A stretch of DNA of 29,320 nucleotides from Alphaproteobacteria bacterium (GTDB taxonomy: Bacteria; Pseudomonadota; Alphaproteobacteria; Rhizobiales; Rhizobiaceae): positions 1 through 29,320 of the forward strand of contig JAFKFE010001199.1 in assembly GCA_017308345.1 (NCBI GenBank). The letters run 5' to 3'. The notes beneath the pieces are model-generated. The model searched no databases, was not told where the DNA came from, and saw only the letters and a program-made list of their open reading frames with translations. Shown here piece by piece: positions 25,100 through 29,320 of this stretch (positions within the stretch are counted from its first letter, which is position 1; the number at the start of each line of letters is the position of its first letter). The position numbers and the translations under genes are program-made.

Positions 25100-26269
25100 C
25101 TAGCCCGAATCTGGCCCGTTCCACTCTATATCCCGCGTCGAAGCCGCCTGCAGACTGATCCGCTGTCGCAGTGCCACGCCGGCCATCTCAGCCAGCGCCC
25201 GCCATTGCGCCTTCACCGGCGCGCTGTCGCCCGGCCAGTCGAGCAATTCCTGACCGTCGCGCATCGCCTCTCGGAACCCACCTGAGCGCAGCGCCCCCGG
25301 CAGCCCATAGATCCACATCGCAAGCCGCACCGTCTGCGGCGCGGCGACGTCCGGCCTGACCTCCGGACCATCGCCGAGCACGGCATCCGCAAACCGCGCC
25401 GGATCGCGGAAGAAATGCAGGCCGCTGACGGCGCGCGGATTGCATTCCAGCGGCAGCACGCGGCCGCCCCGCTCGCGCATCAGGTCGAAGGAGATCTGCC
25501 CGGTCCACGAAGTGCCGGCGACGATGCGTTCGACAAGGTCGCGCGCCGCCGCATCCTCGATCCGCTCGAAGAAGATGCCGGCGCCCTTGCCCGCGCGGTA
25601 GCGCGAACGGTAGAGCGCCAGCGCCTTGAGACGGCCTTCGCGCGCCACCGCATAGGCGCTGATCTCATCGCCCTCGATAAAACGCTGCGCCACCCAGGGC
25701 GTGGCGGACGAGGGCGCGATTGCATCGAGCGCCTCGGGCGGCGGTCGCCGCAGGACATGGCTGCCGAAGCGCGACCACACCGGCTTGAACACCAGCGCGC
25801 GCGAGCGGCCGCGCACCGCCTCCAGATCGTCGCGGGAATTGAGAAGCGTGGTCTCCGGCGCCGCCAAGCCAAGCTGTTCAGCCAACCGGATGAAGCTGTG
25901 CTTGTTGTGAACCTGCGCCAGCAACCCGATATCGGGGGCGAACAGTCGCGCCGGTATGGTCCGACCTTGCCAGGCGAGCGCGAGGTGAAAGACCTCCTCG
26001 CAGGTCGGGATGGCGAGGCCGATGCCATCTGCCCGGACCAGCGCCTCAACCGCCTCGGCATAGGCCTGCGGCTCGAAGCGTGGCGGCGGCAGCCGGTGAT
26101 AGCGCGCGCAGGCATTGCTCGACGCCGCGATGGGCCGCGCCGGCGTGTCGGCCAGGATCACCCTGTGGCCGGCGCCGTGCAGCAGCCGCGCCAGATGCAG
26201 CGCCACCGGCGCGCGTGCCCCCGTAATCTGGATGGATGTAATCAGGATGGATCTGTCAGCCCCCGGCAT
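25100..26269 (-). CDS. ATP-grasp domain protein (carboxylate-amine ligase type), substrate unknown
   Basis: 389 residues. ATP-grasp ligases activate a carboxylate as acyl-phosphate and join it to an amine, thiol or hydroxyl. The N-terminal pre-grasp domain (ILITSIQITGARAPVALHLARLLHGAGHRVI, shown in part as GARAPVALHLARLL) is Rossmann-like. The grasp region has RALVFKPVWSRFG (K162), WVAQRFIEGDEISAYAV, GQISFDLM (D262) and VLPLECNPRAVSG (E275, N277, R279), where the E-x-N-x-R set binds Mg-ATP. It resembles the large group related to carbamoyl-phosphate synthase and amino-acid ligases; the substrate cannot be told. It converges on the Rieske operon and lies 92 bases past the glycosyltransferase gene. 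A role in the same pathway is plausible but unsupported by shared transcription. Confidence 0.82.
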   Translation of the reverse strand: MPGADRSILITSIQITGARAPVALHLARLLHGAGHRVILADTPARPIAASSNACARYHRLPPPRFEPQAYAEAVEALVRADGIGLAIPTCEEVFHLALAWQGRTIPARLFAPDIGLLAQVHNKHSFIRLAEQLGLAAPETTLLNSRDDLEAVRGRSRALVFKPVWSRFGSHVLRRPPPEALDAIAPSSATPWVAQRFIEGDEISAYAVAREGRLKALALYRSRYRAGKGAGIFFERIEDAAARDLVERIVAGTSWTGQISFDLMRERGGRVLPLECNPRAVSGLHFFRDPARFADAVLGDGPEVRPDVAAPQTVRLAMWIYGLPGALRSGGFREAMRDGQELLDWPGDSAPVKAQWRALAEMAGVALRQRISLQAASTRDIEWNGPDSG

Positions 26270-26361
26270 CGCTCATTCGCGGTCGTTCCCGTCGCGATGA
26301 CCGTTGCGCGAAATCGGCGTCGTTGGCAACGCGGGCAACTGTCGATGCCCGACCGACAGGA

Positions 26362-27447
26362 TCATTTCCGCCGTGGCTTCGCCTTTTCGGGCGCCAGCTT
26401 GCTCGGCCACTGCCAGCCGTCGCCCTCGCCATGGGCGGGCTGTGGCCGCGCCACATAGGCGAGCGCGCCATTGGCCTCGAGATAGATGCGTGACAGCATT
26501 TCGGCCAGCACGCCCGACGTCACCGCCTGCAGCCCGGCGATCACCAGGAAGAACCCGGTGATCAGCATCGGCCTTGTGCCGATGTCCTGGCCCCAAAACA
26601 CCTTGATCGCGAACAGATAGGCAAGGATCAGTGAGCCGATGACGCCGAGCACGATGCCGATGCCGCCGAAGAAGTGGCCGGGCCGGGTGCGGTAGCGCAT
26701 GAAGAAGAACATGAAGACGAGGTCGAGCACGACGCGGAAGGTACGCGAGATGCCGTATTTCGACTGGCCGTAAATGCGGGCGTGATGGGTCACCACTTCC
26801 TCGGCGATGCGGCGCGGCGTCGTCACAGTGGCCAGCCAGGCAGGGATGAAGCGGTGCATCTCGCCATAGAGGCGCACGCTGCGGATGACGCTGCCGCGGA
26901 ACACCTTCAGGCTGCAGCCATAATCGTTCAGCCGCACGCCGGTGACGCGCGCGATCAGCCTGTTGGCGATGCGCGAGGGCAGGCGGCGCATCCAGAACCC
27001 TTCCTGGCGGTTCTTGCGCCAGCCGGCGACGAGGTCGAGATCCTCGGTCAAAAGGCGATAGACCATGCGCGGAATGTCGAACGGATCGTTCTGCAGGTCG
27101 CCGTCGAGCGTCGCGATGACGTCGCCGCGCGCGGCGTCGAGGCCGGCCTGCATGGCGGCGGTCTGCTTGTAGTTGCGCACCAGTTCCACGCCGTGCACAT
27201 GCGGCCCGTAATGAGCCGCCAGCCGCCGGATCTCGGCGGGCGTCGCGTCGGTGCTGCCGTCGTCGACCAGCACCACTTCCCAGGGCTGGCTGTAGTTCTC
27301 CATCGCCTGGTGGATGCGCACGAGCAGCGGCTCGACATTGTCGGCCTCGTTATACATCGGGATGACGATGGAGAGCTTGTGCTCGGGCATGACGGCGCCC
27401 TCGGGCAATCCCGATGCGGGGATGGGAAGCACGTTCATTGCGGTCAT
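26362..27447 (-). CDS. Family 2 glycosyltransferase, polyprenyl-phosphate sugar synthase type
   Basis: 361 residues. The GT-A fold is clear: LSIVIPMYNEADNVEPLL (25-42), VVLVDDGSTDATP (58-70), VRNYKQTAAMQAGLDAARG, and the metal-binding LDGDLQNDP (114-122). An amphipathic and membrane part (about 235-282) and a second helix pair (293-318) follow, as in GtrB/ArnC/dolichol-phosphate mannosyltransferase-like enzymes that put a sugar on a polyprenyl phosphate at the cytoplasmic face. Sugar and acceptor are not readable. The start ATG 27447 overlaps the upstream flippase-like stop by four bases (ATGA), and AAGGA precedes it; an ATG at 27390 is less likely. The coupling suggests the lipid-linked sugar is then flipped by that neighbour. 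Confidence 0.88.
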   Translation of the reverse strand: MTAMNVLPIPASGLPEGAVMPEHKLSIVIPMYNEADNVEPLLVRIHQAMENYSQPWEVVLVDDGSTDATPAEIRRLAAHYGPHVHGVELVRNYKQTAAMQAGLDAARGDVIATLDGDLQNDPFDIPRMVYRLLTEDLDLVAGWRKNRQEGFWMRRLPSRIANRLIARVTGVRLNDYGCSLKVFRGSVIRSVRLYGEMHRFIPAWLATVTTPRRIAEEVVTHHARIYGQSKYGISRTFRVVLDLVFMFFFMRYRTRPGHFFGGIGIVLGVIGSLILAYLFAIKVFWGQDIGTRPMLITGFFLVIAGLQAVTSGVLAEMLSRIYLEANGALAYVARPQPAHGEGDGWQWPSKLAPEKAKPRRK

Positions 27448-28361
27448 TTCCTTGCCGGTCCCGCTGCCGGGGTTTCCGGCAGCGTCGATTTCGAGGGGAA
27501 AAGCCAGGCGATCGCGCCGGTCGCGACCGCGGAGCAGAGGATGAAGAGATGCAGCGCCAGCGCCGCCTGCAGCCCGTCCTTCAAGGCGATACCGGAATAA
27601 AGCAGCGCCGCGGCCGCGCCCGCCTCATAGGTGCCGAAGCCGGCGACGCCCTGCACCGGCAGGATGGCGGCGGCTTCAGCGCCGACCGCGCCGGGAAAGG
27701 CGGCCTGGAACGAGGTGTTGAGCAGCATGGCGAGCAGCCAGCCCTGCACGCCGAGCTTCAGCGCCCAGTTGGCGATGGTCCACCACCAGCCATAGCGCGA
27801 GCGCCCGGTCGCTTCGGTGAAGATGTCGCGCAATTTGCCGAGCTTCGAGACGATCCTGCCGCCCGCCGTCCAGTTGTGCGGCGCGCGCGCCCAGCGCGGC
27901 AGGTACCAGGCGGCGGCTATCAGCGCCGCGATGCCGGCGGCCCTCAGCGCCGGATGCAAGCCCGGCCAGACCAGGCAGGCGAGCACGCCGACGACGAAAG
28001 CGTCCTGCAGCCTGAACCAGAGAAGCGAGGCGCTGGCACGCACGATCGAGACGCCGAACACCCGGCGCAGCAGGATCGGGAAGGCCGTCTCGCCGCCGCG
28101 GAACGGCACGACGTTGATCATCGCATTGTGGATCAGGATGATGCGAAGCACGGCGCCGAAGCGGCCGTTCACGTCGTCGCGGAACTCGTCGCAGACGCGC
28201 AAAGCCCTCAGCACATAGGTGACGAACAGCGCCGCCGCCACCGCCACGAAGGCGCCGGGCGTGATGGAGGCGAACGCATCGCCGACCATCTTCCAGCGCT
28301 GGTCGCTGGCAAGCCATGCCAGCAGCGCCAGGGTGACGACTATCGATATCGCTCGCTTCAA
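27444..28361 (-). CDS. Flippase-like integral membrane protein (LPG-synthase transmembrane/YbhN family)
   Basis: About 305 residues with seven or eight hydrophobic helices: AISIVVTLALLAWLA, GAFVAVAAALFVTYVLRALRV, LRIILIHNAMINVVPFRGGE, LQDAFVVGVLACLVW, AALIAAAWYLP, then AAILPVQGVAGFGTYEAGAA and ALALHLFILCSAVATGAIAWL. The VPFRGGE and PVQGVAGFGTYEAGAA segments are hallmarks of this family (AglD C-terminal part, UPF0104). It is implicated in flipping or modifying lipid-linked molecules, without a defined reaction. The preferred start is TTG 28361 with GGAG six bases upstream; TTG 28373 is possible, and reading further upstream enters non-conserved sequence. It is translationally coupled to the glycosyltransferase. 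Confidence 0.78.
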   Translation of the reverse strand: MKRAISIVVTLALLAWLASDQRWKMVGDAFASITPGAFVAVAAALFVTYVLRALRVCDEFRDDVNGRFGAVLRIILIHNAMINVVPFRGGETAFPILLRRVFGVSIVRASASLLWFRLQDAFVVGVLACLVWPGLHPALRAAGIAALIAAAWYLPRWARAPHNWTAGGRIVSKLGKLRDIFTEATGRSRYGWWWTIANWALKLGVQGWLLAMLLNTSFQAAFPGAVGAEAAAILPVQGVAGFGTYEAGAAAALLYSGIALKDGLQAALALHLFILCSAVATGAIAWLFPSKSTLPETPAAGPARK

Positions 28362-28478
28362 CCAGATCTCCAAAGGCTTCGCCCGTTCGGCGAAGGCTGT
28401 TCCTATAGAGCAGCGGCCCCGGCGAATCCACCTGCTCCGTTGAAGCGTCGATCGGCAAGGAAAGACCCCGATGGCTGT

Positions 28479-28513
28479 AATGAATGGGCGGGCCAGTCGC
28501 CCGCCCATTCATT
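28479..28513. terminator. Strong perfect hairpin after the secreted CMD-like gene
   Basis: AATGAATGGGCGGGC (28479-28493) and its exact reverse complement (28499-28513) enclose a five-base loop. The 15-pair stem lies just past the stop of the AhpD-like gene, and reading on the - strand it would end that transcript before the flippase gene. There is no clear T run on either side, so it may act as an mRNA-stabilising or weak intrinsic terminator, or be a repeat unit. Confidence 0.5.
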
Positions 28514-28524
28514 GGCCTTGCGGC

Positions 28525-28998
28525 TTACTGTCCGCCCATCTCTTTCTTGAACTGGTCGAAATCGACCTGCATGCCGTTGAAGATGGTGCTCCAGTGGCGC
28601 GTCAGCGCCGCCATGGCGACCGCTTCCTGGATCTCCTCGTCGGTGGCGCCGGCGTGCCTTGCGTTCTCGGTGTCCGACCAGATGCAGTAGCTGCAAGGGA
28701 TCTGCGCCGCGACCGCCAGCGAGATCAGCGACTTCTCCTTCGGCGTCAGCGCCGTCTTGTCGCTGAGTTCGATGGCCTTGACCTCGGCCCAGGCGCCGGG
28801 CAGACCGGCTTTCGGGAACTGTTTGACGAAGCTCGGCACGCCGCCCATGGTCGATTGGATGTCCTTGAGGGTGGCGTCATAGTCGTCGGCCCGGGCAGGC
28901 GTGGAAGCGAGCGCCGCGGCAAACACGCCAGCGGCGGCGATGAGCGAGGCGGAACGAAGGCAGGAATGCACGGTTGAGACGATGCGAATGACTGACAT
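28525..28998 (-). CDS. Exported AhpD-like / carboxymuconolactone decarboxylase-family protein
   Basis: 157 residues. Residues 1-37 form a signal peptide (core LIAAAGVFAAALAS, cleavage after ARA), so the mature protein should be periplasmic. The alpha-helical CMD/AhpD domain is shown by LTPKEKSLISLAVAAQIPCSYC, with redox CSYC (C102, C105) and then SDTENARHAGATDEEIQEAVAMAA (shown in part: H115 in ARHAGAT). In AhpD-type proteins the CxxC is a peroxidase or disulfide centre. Most family members are cytoplasmic, so an exported one is uncommon. The ribosome site AGGAG is seven bases before ATG 28998. It is divergent from a TetR regulator and its promoter contains a palindrome, so repression by that regulator is likely. 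The reaction is unknown. Confidence 0.85.
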   Translation of the reverse strand: MSVIRIVSTVHSCLRSASLIAAAGVFAAALASTPARADDYDATLKDIQSTMGGVPSFVKQFPKAGLPGAWAEVKAIELSDKTALTPKEKSLISLAVAAQIPCSYCIWSDTENARHAGATDEEIQEAVAMAALTRHWSTIFNGMQVDFDQFKKEMGGQ

Positions 28999-29023
28999 GA
29001 TGTTCTCCTCTGGTTTTTGTTAG

Positions 29024-29038
29024 CCTTACGTTGTAAGG
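29024..29038. promoter_or_regulatory. TetR operator candidate 1
   Basis: CCTTAC-GTT-GTAAGG is a perfect palindrome with a three-base spacer, between the divergent secreted-protein and tetR starts. Its half-site matches site 2 at 29055-29067, and the centres are 30 bases apart, about three helical turns. Confidence 0.6.
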
Positions 29039-29045
29039 TGTGTGG

Positions 29046-29074
29046 AAGATGAACCTTACAGTGTAAGTTGTCAA
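29046..29074 (-). promoter_or_regulatory. Promoter of the exported AhpD-like gene
   Basis: On the - strand TTGACA (29074-29069) is a perfect -35 element. A 17-base spacer leads to CATCTT (29051-29046), a weak -10. Operator site 2 lies wholly within the spacer, so a bound repressor would block polymerase. The start of transcription would be near 29039, about 40 bases before the ATG. Confidence 0.5.
29055..29067. promoter_or_regulatory. TetR operator candidate 2
   Basis: CTTAC-AGT-GTAAG, a perfect five-base palindrome around three bases with the same half-site as site 1. It lies between the -35 and -10 of the divergent promoter and 16 bases before the tetR ATG, fitting both repression of the neighbour and autoregulation. 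Confidence 0.6.
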
Positions 29075-29082
29075 GCGCGGCC

Positions 29083-29320
29083 ATGGACGCATCGAGCAAA
29101 AAAAAGCGAACCCGCGGCAAACTCTCCCGCGAGATGATCGAGGATGCCGCCTTCGAGGTGATCGAGCGGGAAGGGCTGTCCGGTTTTTCGATGCGCAAAC
29201 TCGCCGCCAGGCTCGGCTGCGAGGCTATGCGCATCTACCACCACTTTCCCTCGCAGGCGCATCTCTACGGGTCGCTGGTCGACCGGCAGATGAGCGGGCT
29301 CGTCATCCCTGGCGACGATC
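29083..29320 (+). CDS. TetR-family transcriptional regulator (3' end outside the window)
   Basis: The first 79 codons of a TetR/AcrR-type repressor. The basic tail (MDASSKKKRTRGKLSREMIEDA) is shown in part as KKKRTRGKLSRE. It leads to the helix-turn-helix EREGLSGFSMRKLAARLGCEAMRIYHHFPS (in pieces GFSMRKLAARLG and RIYHHFPSQAHLY), with the invariant Y-x-H-F. It continues with LYGSLVDRQMSG, the start of the ligand domain, whose effector cannot be judged. ATG 29083 is the only suitable start. It is divergent from the exported CMD-like gene over 84 bases containing two matching palindromes, so it is the likely regulator of both genes. Confidence 0.9.
   Translation, partial: MDASSKKKRTRGKLSREMIEDAAFEVIEREGLSGFSMRKLAARLGCEAMRIYHHFPSQAHLYGSLVDRQMSGLVIPGDD

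Noticed and set aside
25415..26458. 347-codon + strand frame opposite the ATP-grasp gene
   Set aside because: It is antisense to a gene with intact ATP-grasp residues; low-complexity basic composition.

Overview
The window is high-GC chromosomal DNA from an alphaproteobacterium of the order Hyphomicrobiales (Rhizobiales), most likely Mesorhizobium or a close relative. This rests on protein character, on the gene order acpP-fabF-mltG-yicC-gmk / rsmA-pdxA-surA-lptD-lptG-lptF / pepA-holC, and on palindromic intergenic repeats that resemble rhizobial families. No tRNA, rRNA, CRISPR array, insertion sequence or phage gene was seen.

Bases 1-4731 (+ strand) carry fatty-acid, envelope and nucleotide housekeeping genes: the end of acpP, fabF, mltG, a YicC-family RNase and gmk. 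Bases 4697-5527 (- strand) hold a small Fic toxin / VbhA-like antitoxin pair between gmk and rsmA. It has visibly lower GC than its surroundings and atypical motif residues in both partners. Bases 5589-13461 (- strand) form one envelope-biogenesis operon read lptF, lptG, lptD, surA-like, pdxA, rsmA: two LPS-export permeases, the outer-membrane LPS translocon, its periplasmic chaperone, a vitamin B6 enzyme and an rRNA methylase. pepA and holC diverge from it (13839-15811).

Bases 15971-18570 are ordinary accessory genes: an EamA/DMT exporter divergent from a LysR regulator, and a GNAT acetyltransferase.

The most interesting part is 18801-24878 (+ strand). Six genes are packed with a 2-bp gap and then four successive 4-bp stop/start overlaps: a FabH/OleA-like ketosynthase, an extended SDR (epimerase-like), a metallo-beta-lactamase-fold hydrolase, a PaaK/F390-synthetase-like adenylating enzyme, an unfamiliar acyltransferase-like protein, and a Rieske non-heme iron oxygenase. 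Together they look like a compact pathway for an unknown acyl-derived metabolite. The logic partly parallels OleA-OleD-OleC (condense, reduce, activate), with a different hydrolase and an added oxygenase. The SDR gene carries one apparent frameshift and the adenylating-enzyme gene two. Either the cluster is decaying or the assembly has indel errors.

Bases 24916-25073 hold a large composite inverted repeat between convergent genes. On the - strand beyond it lie an ATP-grasp ligase (25100-26269) and a translationally coupled polyprenyl-phosphate-type glycosyltransferase / flippase-like pair (26362-28361). The window ends with a secreted AhpD/carboxymuconolactone-decarboxylase-like protein divergent from a truncated TetR regulator. 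Two matching palindromes lie between them, one inside the predicted promoter of the secreted protein.
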